In this document: positions 32,857 to 41,105 of the stretch, piece after piece
How positions within the stretch are numbered: the first letter of the stretch is position 1
Layout of the letters: every line of letters starts with the position of its first letter
Assembly: GCA_023415635.1 (NCBI GenBank)
Contig: JAEZJV010000053.1
Span: forward strand, 1 to 41,105
Length of the DNA: 41,105 nucleotides
DNA from: Bacillota bacterium
GTDB taxonomy: Bacteria > Bacillota > Clostridia > Lachnospirales > Lachnospiraceae
Direction: 5' to 3'
Program-made: the position numbers and the translations under genes
The notes under the pieces: generated by a model
Databases searched by the model: none
Told to the model about the DNA's origin: nothing
The model's input: the letters and a program-made list of their open reading frames with translations, nothing else

Positions 32857-33768
32857 TTACGAATATAGTTTATCCGGATAGTCACCATGATCGATCAACG
32901 CTCTGATAGATTTTACGACAACTTCCTTATCTTCTTTATAAGTCACACCAAACCAACGATCCGGTGTTTTAAGCACTGCGACCTCTACCTTTTCTTCCTT
33001 TACCAGGTCACCGATTACAGTCGGAAGTAAATATTCCTTCTTCACTTCATTCTCTTCAAGCTTTGATAAGAACTCCACAAAGCCAGGTTCCAGATATTCA
33101 AAAAGCTCCGGCTGAAATCCCCACATATTCATAGAAACCGCACTATCAAGGGGAAGCATGATTTCCTCACCAGCAGAATCCTTAGCAATGGCATGATTCC
33201 CGGCAGGAATAATACCCGAAGTCTCAACAATATCAACCAGCAAGCCTGCTTCATTTACCTTACATACTCCGCGAGTCACTGCTCCATTCTCACTTAAGGT
33301 GTTACCTAGGATAAAGCCGGCCATACAATATTGGTTACTTCTGCAGGCTTTGTCATTTAAAAACTGATAGAGGAGTTTAAAGCCCTCTTTTCCGTAATAG
33401 TCATCCGCATTAATAACCGCAAAGGGCTCTTTCACAACATTTTTACAGCATAAGATAGCTTGCCCTGTTCCCCAGGGTTTCGTTCTTCCCTCAGTTTTAT
33501 GAAACCCCTTAGGGAGATTATCCAGCTCTTGAAAAACATACTCTACCTTAACCTGCTTCTCAATCCGTTCACCAATGACTTCCTTGAAGTCCTTCTCCAA
33601 ATCTTTACGAATTATAAATACCACCTTATTAAAACCCGCTTTCAGGGCATCATAGATGGAGTAATCCATGATAATCTCACCACTGGGACCGACTGGTTCC
33701 AGTTGTTTTATTCCTCCGTATCGGCTGCCCATGCCCGCTGCCATTATTACTAATGTTGTATCTGCCAA
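32857..33768 (-). CDS. GalU-like sugar-phosphate nucleotidyltransferase
   Basis: A 303-residue nucleotidyltransferase. The N-terminal signature VIMAAGMGSRYGG is clear, followed by INADDYYG (metal-binding Asp pair) and a C-terminal beta part. It probably forms an NDP-sugar, but the substrate is not decidable. TTG at 33768 (MADTTLVIMAAG) is chosen because GGAGG lies 7-8 nt upstream; an in-frame ATG at 33783 overlaps that site and has none of its own. It leads the run with comF and yvyF; TATAAT at 33823-33828 may be the -10. Confidence 0.85.
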   Translation of the reverse strand: MADTTLVIMAAGMGSRYGGIKQLEPVGPSGEIIMDYSIYDALKAGFNKVVFIIRKDLEKDFKEVIGERIEKQVKVEYVFQELDNLPKGFHKTEGRTKPWGTGQAILCCKNVVKEPFAVINADDYYGKEGFKLLYQFLNDKACRSNQYCMAGFILGNTLSENGAVTRGVCKVNEAGLLVDIVETSGIIPAGNHAIAKDSAGEEIMLPLDSAVSMNMWGFQPELFEYLEPGFVEFLSKLEENEVKKEYLLPTVIGDLVKEEKVEVAVLKTPDRWFGVTYKEDKEVVVKSIRALIDHGDYPDKLYS

Positions 33769-33783
33769 AGCAATTGCCTCCAT

Positions 33784-33945
33784 ACTTTACATTTATTTGT
33801 ATTATTTACCTATGTAATTGATATTATAACTTACTTTACAAAAAAATGCACTATAAAATTATTCATAAATCTCCGAATCTTATCAGAAGAACACTCCCTA
33901 AACAAAAAAAGAAAGGGATATCATTATTTACCCCTTTCCTTAGAA
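33784..33945. other. Upstream region of the galU-like operon, and terminator zone
   Basis: It holds a possible minus-strand -10 (TATAAT, 33823-33828) without a good -35, and the terminator at 33903-33938. No coding sequence is seen. Confidence 0.45.
33903..33938 (-). terminator. Terminator of the recD2 transcript
   Basis: GAAAGGG (33911-33917) pairs with CCCTTTC (33932-33938). On the minus strand seven T follow. It lies 8 bp after the stop of the 44-codon ORF at 33946-34080. Confidence 0.85.
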
Positions 33946-34080
33946 CTATAACAGAGCCTCTATTTGCTTTTTAGATTTTTTATCCAGGATTTCTCCTGTC
34001 AATGCTTCAAAAATAAAGCTCTCGATTTTCGTATTATGCATTTGCTTGTTGATGGATAATAATATATCCAAGATATCCAT
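33946..34080 (-). CDS. Possible 44-residue small protein downstream of recD2
   Basis: An ATG-to-TAG ORF of 44 codons that fills the space between the recD2 stop (34087) and the terminator. It reads MDILDILLSINKQMHNTKIE and continues to a lysine-rich, helix-forming tail ending IEALL. It has no clear Shine-Dalgarno site; the start lies 6 nt after the recD2 stop, so reinitiation would be needed. No domain is recognised. It may be a real small protein or a chance ORF in an untranslated trailer. Confidence 0.42.
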   Translation of the reverse strand: MDILDILLSINKQMHNTKIESFIFEALTGEILDKKSKKQIEALL

Positions 34081-34086
34081 CAGAAT

Positions 34087-36303
34087 TTATCGCAATTCTT
34101 TGATACGATTACATAATCCGGAATATCGATTTTGTTCATTCTTATTTTTAATCATGAACTGAAGCATTGTATCACTTCCGACAATCGTAACACAGCTCTT
34201 TGCCCTGGTGACCGCAGTATATAACAAATTCCGGTTGAACAGCAGCTTTGGTCCGTCTAAAATCGGAAGTATTACCGCAGGGTACTCACTTCCCTGTGAT
34301 TTATGGATTGTCACAGCATAAGCCAACTCCAGCTCATCCAGCTGGGCGAAGCCATAATCGACTAATCTGTTATCATCAAATTCTACAATCAGATGCTCAG
34401 AAAAAAGGTTAATTTCCCTGATAATACCCGCATCGCCATTGAATACTCCGGTGCCGGACTGGGTTGCAATACCGAACTTGCTTTTGACCTCCCAGGTGAG
34501 TTGGTAGTTATTCTTCACCTGCATTACCTTATCCCCTTCACGGAATATCACCTCATGGTATTCCTTCTCACGCTTATCCTTAGAGGGAGGGTTTAATGCC
34601 TGTTGCAGGATCTGATTGAGTCTCTCTACCCCAAGCTCCCCCTTCCTCATTGGTGTCAGTACCTGAATGTCAAAGGGATCTGCCTTCACATAGCTTGGCA
34701 GCTTATTCTTGATCAAATTAATCATAACTGCAGCAATTACATTAGAATCCTCCCTCTTCAGGAAAAAGAAGTCCCTACTTTTGTTGTCCAGTCGAATTTG
34801 CTCACCATCGTTGATTTTATGGGCGTTAATAATGATATCGCTGTCTGCAGCCTGACGAAATATCTTAGAAAGCTTAACTACATTAAAGCTGTGGGAATTA
34901 ATCACATCTCTTAGGACATTCCCCGGTCCGACACTCGGCAGCTGATTCACATCACCGACTAAAATCAGTCTGGTTCCTACCGAGACAGCCTTGAGCAGGG
35001 CGTGCATCAAGGTAATATCAACCATGGACATCTCATCGATAATCAGAACATCTGTCTCCAGAGGATTTAGCTCATTTCGCTCAAAGGAGAATTTATTCTC
35101 CTGTCCTTCCATCAGCTTAGAAAGCTCCAGGAGCCGATGTATTGTCTTTGCTTCATAGCCTGTGGTCTCTGTCATTCTCTTTGCTGCCCGTCCGGTCGGT
35201 GCAGCCAGAAGGATATCCATGCCTTCCGATTCAAAAAATTTTATGATTGTATTAATTGTTGTAGTCTTACCAGTTCCGGGCCCACCGGTAATAATTAGAA
35301 GTCCATTGCCAGCAGCTTCCGTTACCGCCATTCTCTGCTGTTCTTCCAGCTCTAATTCAAACTGGTCTTCGATGGAGGCTACGCGTTTACGAACAGAGTC
35401 AGAATTAATATCATACCGTATGTTCAAATCATGCAGCATACGGGCTACGTTCAGTTCCATATAATAATAACCCGAGGAATAGATATGCTTCTCGAGACCA
35501 TCGTCATTGATTATGATTTTCTTTTCCAGACTTAGGGTTGTAAACTGTCTTCGAATGGCTTCCTCCTCCGCGAGCAGAAGGGCTTTCGTTCTCCCCAGAA
35601 GCTCATATTCCGGAATATAGACATGACCATCCATACTGGCTTGCAAAAGTGTATACAATATCCCTGCTTTAATTCGATACTCCGAATTGGTTCCTATTCC
35701 AATTCTACGTGCTATATCATCCGCTGTTTTAAACCCTATTCCGGCGATATCCTCTGCTAATCGGTAAGGATTCTCCTTTAGAATATCATACATTCTCTGT
35801 CCATATTCCGTATAGATCTTTACAGCCAAATTCCCGGAAATATTATATTGCTGGAGAAACAGCATGGCACTCCGCATATCAAGCTTTTCTTCAAATTGGC
35901 AGTAGATTTCCCTAGCCATTCGGGGGCTGATACCCTTAATCTCTGATAATCTTTCCGGCTCCTCTTCAATGATACGGAAGGTATCCTCTTTAAATTTTTT
36001 GACTATCCTCCCCGCTAGAGTCTCGCCGATACCCTTGATTGCACCAGAGCTTAGGTAACGCTCAACCGAATACAGGTCTTCTGGTTCTTTCAGCTCATAT
36101 TCTGCAATGATGAATTGCTGTCCATAGACTGGGTGCTCAGTATAATCTCCTGTAAGCTGAACAAACTCTCCTTCGCTGATAAAAGGAAAGGTACCGACAC
36201 AGGTCTGTTCTTCCTCCTCCGAGTGTAGACTAAGCACTGTATAACCGTTTTCATCATTGCGGTATATAATCCGTTCAATATATCCTTCTATGATCTCCGA
36301 CAT
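34087..36303 (-). CDS. recD2: RecD2-type SF1B ATP-dependent DNA helicase
   Basis: RecD2 is a 5'-3' helicase that works without RecBC in DNA repair and replication-fork maintenance. The 738-residue protein has an N-terminal OB-like domain, helix-hairpin-helix segments (about 80-205, IKGIGETLAGRIVKKF and IAGIGFKTADDIARRIG), Walker A GGPGTGKT (about 341), Walker B LIIDEMSMVD, the SF1 motif VGDVNQLPSVGPG and motifs V/VI (VTIHKSQGSEYPAVILP, LLYTAVTRAK). GGGAGGGG precedes the ATG. The length matches the RecD2 (YrrC) class. A small ORF and terminator follow. Confidence 0.95.
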   Translation of the reverse strand: MSEIIEGYIERIIYRNDENGYTVLSLHSEEEEQTCVGTFPFISEGEFVQLTGDYTEHPVYGQQFIIAEYELKEPEDLYSVERYLSSGAIKGIGETLAGRIVKKFKEDTFRIIEEEPERLSEIKGISPRMAREIYCQFEEKLDMRSAMLFLQQYNISGNLAVKIYTEYGQRMYDILKENPYRLAEDIAGIGFKTADDIARRIGIGTNSEYRIKAGILYTLLQASMDGHVYIPEYELLGRTKALLLAEEEAIRRQFTTLSLEKKIIINDDGLEKHIYSSGYYYMELNVARMLHDLNIRYDINSDSVRKRVASIEDQFELELEEQQRMAVTEAAGNGLLIITGGPGTGKTTTINTIIKFFESEGMDILLAAPTGRAAKRMTETTGYEAKTIHRLLELSKLMEGQENKFSFERNELNPLETDVLIIDEMSMVDITLMHALLKAVSVGTRLILVGDVNQLPSVGPGNVLRDVINSHSFNVVKLSKIFRQAADSDIIINAHKINDGEQIRLDNKSRDFFFLKREDSNVIAAVMINLIKNKLPSYVKADPFDIQVLTPMRKGELGVERLNQILQQALNPPSKDKREKEYHEVIFREGDKVMQVKNNYQLTWEVKSKFGIATQSGTGVFNGDAGIIREINLFSEHLIVEFDDNRLVDYGFAQLDELELAYAVTIHKSQGSEYPAVILPILDGPKLLFNRNLLYTAVTRAKSCVTIVGSDTMLQFMIKNKNEQNRYSGLCNRIKELR

Positions 36304-36370
36304 CGTCCCCTCCCACCTGTCATAAGACAGCTTGTCTCACTCTCCTAGACTTTCTGTTACTTTTCCTAAT

Positions 36371-36422
36371 AAAAATGTCATTCCAGACCGCATCCCTTAC
36401 CGGATACCAGCCTGAAATGACA
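36371..36422 (-). terminator. Terminator of the mbl-flhO-flhP-flgJ run
   Basis: An imperfect stem: TGTCATT (36376-36382) pairs with AATGACA (36416-36422), and further inner pairing follows. On the minus strand TTTTTATTAGG comes after it. Confidence 0.72.
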
Positions 36423-36477
36423 TGATTGGATTATATGTATGTACAAAAATCTTTCAAACATATCTTCTTAAGCAGCC

Positions 36478-36816
36478 TTATTGATTCCGCTTCATGGACT
36501 CATACAGCATCTGGGCTATTCCAAGGCTACCGCTCTCGGCCGCATCCTTCGCATACTCCTCGTAAAGCTTATCACCGAATTGGGCGAGATAATCATTCTG
36601 TTCCTCCTCCTCGTCCTTCATAACGGTCTTTCTCATTCCCTTGAACACCTGCTCCAGAAGATAGGATTCAAAGGACTTACAGGCATCCATCAACTCTTTA
36701 TCAGAAGCATTTTTCGTATTACCGAGTGCCTCCTCCAGCTTCGTTGTCTTAGCTGCTTGTGATAAGTAATTGGAGGATACTGAATAAATTGAATCTGAAC
36801 CAATAGGAATACTCAT
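36478..36816 (-). CDS. FlgJ-like flagellar rod-binding protein
   Basis: A 112-residue protein consisting of the rod-binding domain found at the N-terminus of FlgJ: LMDACKSFESYLLEQVFKGM, then YLAQFGDKLYEEYAKDAAES. The muramidase half of enterobacterial FlgJ is absent, as is usual in Firmicutes. The ATG at 36816 (MSIPIGSDS) has GGAGG 5 nt upstream. It follows flhP by 118 bp and ends the rod cluster. It probably helps assemble the rod through the cell wall. Confidence 0.87.
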   Translation of the reverse strand: MSIPIGSDSIYSVSSNYLSQAAKTTKLEEALGNTKNASDKELMDACKSFESYLLEQVFKGMRKTVMKDEEEEQNDYLAQFGDKLYEEYAKDAAESGSLGIAQMLYESMKRNQ

Positions 36817-36934
36817 AAAAGCCTCCATTCTTAAACACCAGAAAATTTATGCAAAAATAAAATAGTTACAAGTAAAATATAATCCATTCCTTGTAAAAAA
36901 TCTTGTTTATTCACACTAATCGCCTTCAGCCCAA

Positions 36935-37747
36935 TTATCTCAGATTATTTGCCTGTTGTAGCATCTCATCCGATGCTGTGATGATCTTGGAATTCATCTC
37001 ATAAGCACGCTGGGCAACGATTAAGTTAACCATTTCATCTACTGCCTGTACATTGGAGGATTCTAAAAATCCTTGACGTATTTTACTCTGTCTAAGATTC
37101 GCATTTTCATGTTCTAGAAGTGCTTCACCGGATGCCTCTGTCTGAAAATTAAGGCTGTTAGAACCCTTAAGGATACCTGCCGGATTATTAAACTGCGCAA
37201 TGGCAATCTTTGGCCCTATTGGTACTATCGCTCCTGTATCATCAGGATAGCAGAGCTCTCCAAATTCATTAATCTTCAGCTCGGAAGCTGAATACTCTGA
37301 ACTTATTGTAATAGGTTCCCCTTCTGTACTCATTACAGGATTACCGTCAGAATTGGAAAGGGTTAATCCCTCAGTTCCCAGTGACAATTGGAAGCTGCCA
37401 TTTCTGGTATATCCCATTCTTCCATCCTCAGTCTGCACCATGAAGAAGCCGTTGCCGTCGATTGCAAGATCGAAATCATTTCCGGTCTCTGTCAGGGTTC
37501 CCTGCGTATATCTTGATGTGATTGCCGAATTTCTTACACCGAGCCCTACCTGTACACCATATGGCTTAGGATCACCATTATTATCATAGGATTGAGCCTG
37601 TATTGTCTGGTAAAGCAAAGATTTGAACTCTGCAGTCTCTTTCTTATAACCCGTGGTATTAATATTGGCAAGATTATTGGATATCGTATCTACATTGGTC
37701 TGCTGCGAAATCATGCCGGACGCTGCGGTCCATAAGGATCTCATCAT
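36935..37747 (-). CDS. flhP: Flagellar distal-rod/hook-basal body protein FlhP (FlgG-like)
   Basis: A 270-residue extracellular rod protein. The N-terminus MMRSLWTAASGMISQQTNVD with SNNLANINTTGYKK is the Flg_bb_rod signature, and the C-terminus SSNVQAVDEMVNLIVAQRAY carries the matching coiled-coil motif. The middle D1 region (DLAIDGNGFFMV, YTRNGSF) fits FlgG. In B. subtilis mbl-flhO-flhP follow one another, as here. AGGAGG precedes the first of two ATG codons. No signal peptide; export is by the flagellar type III path. Confidence 0.92.
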   Translation of the reverse strand: MMRSLWTAASGMISQQTNVDTISNNLANINTTGYKKETAEFKSLLYQTIQAQSYDNNGDPKPYGVQVGLGVRNSAITSRYTQGTLTETGNDFDLAIDGNGFFMVQTEDGRMGYTRNGSFQLSLGTEGLTLSNSDGNPVMSTEGEPITISSEYSASELKINEFGELCYPDDTGAIVPIGPKIAIAQFNNPAGILKGSNSLNFQTEASGEALLEHENANLRQSKIRQGFLESSNVQAVDEMVNLIVAQRAYEMNSKIITASDEMLQQANNLR

Positions 37748-37782
37748 AAGCTGTTCCTCCTAAATAAAGCTAATGCTTTATG

Positions 37783-38556
37783 CTATACCTTCCCTACAGA
37801 GTTCGCTGCCAGATCCAAAGTGCTATCTATTGCTTTTATGATCTTTTGATTGGCTTCATAGGCTCTGGTAACGGAAATCATCTCAACCATTTCGGAAACT
37901 ACATTCACATTGGACTGTTCTGTATAGCCTTGTCTCACTGTTGCTCCAGCTGCAGTTTCAATTGCACCATCAAGTGCCTTATACCTTGTATCACCTGATT
38001 TGATTAGATAATCATAGTCCTCAAAATCAGTAACCGCGAGAGTATCCACATATACTCCGTCTGCATAAACGGCACCGGTTGTATCAATTACAACCTTCGC
38101 TGCATCTATGGGTACCTGGAGTCCCCCGCTTTCACCCATCAGGTGATTTCCGTTTCCATCCACGATGTGACCATCCTTTGTCATGGTAAAAGAACCATTT
38201 CGTGTGTATTCTGTGCTAACATTTCCTGCTTTATCAGTAACGGATACCTCAAAAAAGCCTTTTCCCTCTAAGGCCAAATCATAAGTGTTTGCCGACTGCC
38301 TCAGTGATCCCTGTCCATAATTGGTATAGACCTCACCAAGCTTTACTCCCAGGCTCATATGACCGATCGGTCGATTGTTATAAGCTTCCGATTCGTCCTT
38401 CACCTTAATTGTCAGCAGCTCATCAAAGGACTGGCTGGTTGCACTTTCTTTCTTATAGCCTGTGGTAGCCGAATTTGCAAGATTGTTCGCAATAATGTCC
38501 AGCCTGTTCTGCTCGTTTTTCATTCCGGTGTAGGCTGTATATAATCCTCTTACCAT
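37783..38556 (-). CDS. flhO: Flagellar basal-body rod protein FlhO (FlgF-like)
   Basis: A 257-residue rod protein with the N-terminal MVRGLYTAYTGMKNEQNRLD / ANNLANSATTGYKK signature, a middle part (YDLALEGKGFFEVSV, EYTRNGSFTM) and the C-terminal QSNVNVVSEMVEMISVTRAY. The weaker central similarity to FlgG and its place directly after mbl fit FlhO/FlgF, the proximal rod partner. It lies 79 bp after mbl and 35 bp before flhP. Export is by the flagellar type III path. Confidence 0.9.
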   Translation of the reverse strand: MVRGLYTAYTGMKNEQNRLDIIANNLANSATTGYKKESATSQSFDELLTIKVKDESEAYNNRPIGHMSLGVKLGEVYTNYGQGSLRQSANTYDLALEGKGFFEVSVTDKAGNVSTEYTRNGSFTMTKDGHIVDGNGNHLMGESGGLQVPIDAAKVVIDTTGAVYADGVYVDTLAVTDFEDYDYLIKSGDTRYKALDGAIETAAGATVRQGYTEQSNVNVVSEMVEMISVTRAYEANQKIIKAIDSTLDLAANSVGKV

Positions 38557-38635
38557 ACCATCAACCTCTTTCCTGCACCCCTTAAAACAATAGTAGCATA
38601 GCTATAACCAGACGAGAAGACGTTCTACCTTCCCA

Positions 38636-39625
38636 TTAATCTCTTTTACCAGCCAGAAACTCAACAAATTTGCCTGTTCCTATTGCAACTGCTGTCATAG
38701 GGTCCTCAGCTGTCATTGTCGTAATTCCCGTCTTCTCTTCTATTAACTCTTCCAGACCGTATAATAAGCAGCCGCCTCCTGTTAACACAATACCTCTGTC
38801 AGCAATATCTGCCGCAAGCTCCGGTGGAGTCTTCTCCAGTACACTGTGTACTGCTTCTACGATCTGCGAAGTGGTTTCCTTTAATGCTTCCTCTGTCTCC
38901 TCTGAAGTAACTGCGATTGTCTTTGGAAGTCCTGTTACAAGATTACGTCCTCTAACCTCCATGGATACTGACTCCGGTCTGCGATAGGCAGAACCGATTT
39001 TTATCTTAATATCCTCCGCGGTTCTTTCACCGATCAGAAGATTATGTTTCTTTCTCATATATCTAACGATTGCATCATCGAAATCGTCCCCTGCAATCTT
39101 AACCGAGGTGCTTACTACTGTTCCTCCAAGAGATATTACCGCGATATCAGTAGTACCTCCTCCTATATCAACAATCATATTTCCACAGGGTCTGGAGATA
39201 TCGATCCCTGCTCCGATTGCTGCCGCTATCGGTTCCTCAATGATGGCTACTTCCCTGGCACCTGCTGCGTAAGTAGCATCCTCTACTGCCTTCTTCTCAA
39301 CCTCTGTTACACCACTGGGTACACATACACTAATTCTTGGTTTTCTAAACCGTTGCTTACCGACGGCTTTCTGTATAAAGTACTTTAGCATTTTCTCAGT
39401 TACCGTATAGTCCGAGATTACACCCTGTCTGAGTGGACGAACAGCAACGATATTTCCGGGTGTTCTTCCCAGCATCAATCTTGCTTCCTCACCAATAGCC
39501 TTTATCTTATTGGAATCTCTGTCAAAAGCCACCACCGATGGCTCCTTCAGTACAACTCCCTTACCTTTAATATATACTAATACGCTTGCAGTCCCTAAAT
39601 CAATTCCGATATCACTACCTAACAT
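38636..39625 (-). CDS. mbl: MreB/Mbl actin-like cell-shape protein
   Basis: A 329-residue bacterial actin that forms filaments guiding cell-wall synthesis. Phosphate-1 motif GIDLGTASVLVY, phosphate-2 IVDIGGGTTDIAVI and the adenosine-side motif VLTGGGCLLYGLE are intact. MreB, Mbl and MreBH are hard to tell apart by sequence; the flhO-flhP genes next to it, as in B. subtilis, support mbl, and no mreCD lies beside it. AAAGGAG precedes the ATG. Promoter at 39770-39798. Confidence 0.92.
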   Translation of the reverse strand: MLGSDIGIDLGTASVLVYIKGKGVVLKEPSVVAFDRDSNKIKAIGEEARLMLGRTPGNIVAVRPLRQGVISDYTVTEKMLKYFIQKAVGKQRFRKPRISVCVPSGVTEVEKKAVEDATYAAGAREVAIIEEPIAAAIGAGIDISRPCGNMIVDIGGGTTDIAVISLGGTVVSTSVKIAGDDFDDAIVRYMRKKHNLLIGERTAEDIKIKIGSAYRRPESVSMEVRGRNLVTGLPKTIAVTSEETEEALKETTSQIVEAVHSVLEKTPPELAADIADRGIVLTGGGCLLYGLEELIEEKTGITTMTAEDPMTAVAIGTGKFVEFLAGKRD

Positions 39626-39769
39626 AATATATCTCCTTTCCTGTTCATGCCGCTACAGAATAAGTAACTAATTAGATTTTTCCCAACCGTCATCACTGCT
39701 ATAAATCTTAAAAGTTCCCTCTTTCAATATTTTCTTCCAAATCTCGGCAACTTAAACATACACGAGTAT

Positions 39770-39798
39770 ATTATATACGCTTTTCCTATAATATTCAA
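39770..39798 (-). promoter_or_regulatory. Promoter of the mbl operon
   Basis: Minus strand: -35 TTGAAT (39793-39798), 17-bp spacer, perfect -10 TATAAT (39770-39775), the latter inside the palindrome GTATATTATATAC. The leader to the ATG is about 140 nt. Confidence 0.7.
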
Positions 39799-39851
39799 AG
39801 GAAATTTTAAAAATTAAGCTAATACCGACATTTTCAGGACTTAATATGCAG

Positions 39852-39880
39852 TTGAGGTCAAGCCTAAAATATAATATAAT
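39852..39880 (+). promoter_or_regulatory. Promoter of the small membrane-protein gene
   Basis: Plus strand: -35 TTGAGG (39852-39857), 17-bp spacer, perfect -10 TATAAT (39875-39880), about 30 nt before the ATG at 39915. It is divergent from the mbl promoter. Confidence 0.72.
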
Positions 39881-39914
39881 ACCCTTAGCGAATTCCAAGA
39901 AGGAGTTGTATTAG

Positions 39915-40427
39915 ATGAGCGAAAAAGCCGCAGCCATGAAAAAGGAAATTCATTTGTTATCAAAATATCGATCCCTTATGATCAGCCGTTATTTTTTGAC
40001 TCTGGTCCTGTCAATTATCGCTATTGTTTTTGCATTTTTCAAATATAATATGGCCCCATTGTATACTGTAATTCTTTTAAATGCTTTTCCTCCGGTTTTA
40101 TCCTATATAATTACTGATTACATAAAGAAAACAAAGCATCCACTTCTGATTGAGTTCACAAAAGAAGAAGCGTTCCTTTTGATAAACCTGAAAATGAGCT
40201 ATCGATATAGTCGTATGAAGCATCTGACGAATTCCGTTACCTTCCTGATCGCAATGGTATTTCTGGCCTTATGGCAATATAGCTTCAGTACATGGGCTGT
40301 AATCCCTTCTTATCTGAAGAAGCTTCCTGTCAGTATATTATGTGCCAGTTTACTGCTAAGAGCACTCGGAATACCCTTTTACCAGATAAAGCTACATTAT
40401 GCTTTAATCCATAACAGGATTAAGTAA
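39915..40427 (+). CDS. Four-segment membrane protein of unknown function
   Basis: A 170-residue protein with about four hydrophobic segments (roughly 24-43, 48-68, 104-124 and 130-152) and basic loops (DYIKKTKHP, KMSYRYSRMKH). No enzyme or transport motif is visible and I do not recognise the family. AAGGAG lies 9 nt before the ATG. It is a single gene between the divergent mbl operon and the convergent tuf, with the tuf terminator following. Confidence 0.7.
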   Translation: MSEKAAAMKKEIHLLSKYRSLMISRYFLTLVLSIIAIVFAFFKYNMAPLYTVILLNAFPPVLSYIITDYIKKTKHPLLIEFTKEEAFLLINLKMSYRYSRMKHLTNSVTFLIAMVFLALWQYSFSTWAVIPSYLKKLPVSILCASLLLRALGIPFYQIKLHYALIHNRIK

Positions 40428-40530
40428 TGTATCCTAAGACGAATTACAATTTTATATTACGCTGGCTACTTCATACTGTATAACAATATATCGGCATTTC
40501 TAACCTAAAATATAAGAGGTATTTTCATGC

Positions 40531-40560
40531 AAAAAAAGGAGGTGTTATAAACACCTCCTT
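40531..40560 (-). terminator. Terminator of the tuf transcript
   Basis: A perfect 11-bp stem AAGGAGGTGTT (40536-40546) / AACACCTCCTT (40550-40560) with a 3-nt loop. On the minus strand TTTTT follows directly. It is 17 bp after the tuf stop. Confidence 0.88.
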
Positions 40561-40577
40561 AAATTTATACTGAAATA

Positions 40578-41105
40578 TTATTCAATAATAGTAGCAACCT
40601 TACCGGAACCTACTGTTCTGCCACCCTCACGGATAGCGAAGCCAAGACCCTGCTCCATAGCGATCGGATGAATTAACTCAATGCTCATCTCAATGTTATC
40701 GCCAGGCATACACATCTCAACACCTGCAGGCAGGTTACATACACCAGTAACGTCAGTTGTTCTGAAGTAGAACTGAGGTCTGTAGTTATTGAAGAAAGGA
40801 GTATGACGTCCACCTTCATCTTTTGTTAATACGTAAACCTGAGCTGTGAATTTCTTATGGCATTTGATTGTACCGGGTTTAACGAGAACCTGTCCTCTTT
40901 CGATTTCATTTCTCTGAACACCACGAAGAAGTGCACCGATGTTATCACCAGCCTGAGCCTCGTCAAGAAGCTTACGGAACATCTCGATACCGGTAACAAC
41001 AACCTTACGTGTCTCTTCCTTGATACCAACGATTTCAACTTCCTCAGATACATGAAGAACACCACGCTCAACACGGCCGGTAGCAACTGTACCACGACCA
41101 GTGAT
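40578..41105 (-). CDS. tuf: Elongation factor Tu (C-terminal part, cut by the window edge)
   Basis: EF-Tu carries aminoacyl-tRNA to the ribosome as a GTP complex. The visible 175 residues begin in domain 2 at ITGRGTVATGRVERG and run through domain 3 to the end (VGSGKVATIIE). MPGDNIEMSIELIHPIAMEQ and FAIREGGRTVGSGKV are typical. The GTPase domain lies off the right edge. A terminator follows at 40531-40560, so tuf is the last gene of its transcript, probably the str or a tuf-only unit. Confidence 0.96.
   Translation of the reverse strand: MTGRGTVATGRVERGVLHVSEEVEIVGIKEETRKVVVTGIEMFRKLLDEAQAGDNIGALLRGVQRNEIERGQVLVKPGTIKCHKKFTAQVYVLTKDEGGRHTPFFNNYRPQFYFRTTDVTGVCNLPAGVEMCMPGDNIEMSIELIHPIAMEQGLGFAIREGGRTVGSGKVATIIE

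Overview
The window reads as chromosomal core DNA of a flagellated, Gram-positive clostridium, most likely a Lachnospiraceae member related to the Lachnoclostridium/Clostridium phytofermentans group. This is inferred from the gene set and signals, not from a search. The supporting features are strong AGGAGG ribosome sites with frequent GTG/TTG starts, an Mbl-FlhO-FlhP-FlgJ flagellar rod cluster, a YjfB-type motility peptide, a long-form HPF, a ribU-type riboflavin transporter under an FMN riboswitch, and an ApgM-like protein in the threonine locus. About 42 protein genes are supported; 35 lie on the minus strand. I see no transposase, integrase, phage module or CRISPR array.

Layout. 1-205: minus-strand promoter and leader of an rRNA operon whose 16S gene lies just off the left edge. 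267-573: two tRNA-Ser genes (GGA, UGA) with a near-consensus promoter. 638-6335: tRNA maturation, t6A and isoprenoid genes in two minus-strand runs (rnz, a membrane protein, tsaD, ispD; then tsaE, tsaB, rimI, a zinc-ribbon protein). 6534-8646: an AraC/GyrI-like regulator and the FMN-riboswitch-controlled ribU. 8788-11873: tex and a divergent HExxH/CxxC protein. 12045-16287: aspartate-family operon (ACT regulator, hom, ApgM-like putative homoserine kinase, lysC). 16620-20169: a CoA-type NUDIX hydrolase, a complete polar amino-acid ABC importer and a lone cheW. 20197-24832: prfB with an intact programmed +1 frameshift, secA and hpf, with duplicated hairpin repeats between hpf and secA. 24842-25678: a long AT-rich gap with a cluster of perfect DnaA boxes. 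25679-31598: pilZ, an SH3/NlpC-P60 wall hydrolase, trxB, yjfB, a methyltransferase, an acyl-ACP thioesterase and cvfB. 31672-36303: yvyF, comF, a nucleotidyltransferase, a possible 44-residue small protein and recD2. 36478-39625: flgJ-like, flhP, flhO and mbl. 39915-41105: a small membrane protein and the 3' half of tuf.

How it works together. Much of the window is translation and its quality control (rRNA leader, tRNA-Ser, t6A enzymes, RimI, RNase Z, RF2, HPF, EF-Tu), plus secretion (SecA) and cell envelope and motility functions (Mbl, FlhO/P, FlgJ, CheW, PilZ, YjfB, YvyF, NlpC/P60). The most notable non-routine signals are the DnaA-box cluster, the duplicated hairpin/inverted-repeat element between hpf and secA, the ApgM-like gene standing where a homoserine kinase is expected, the HExxH protein and the small ORF behind recD2. 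I did not find a clear new multi-gene system.
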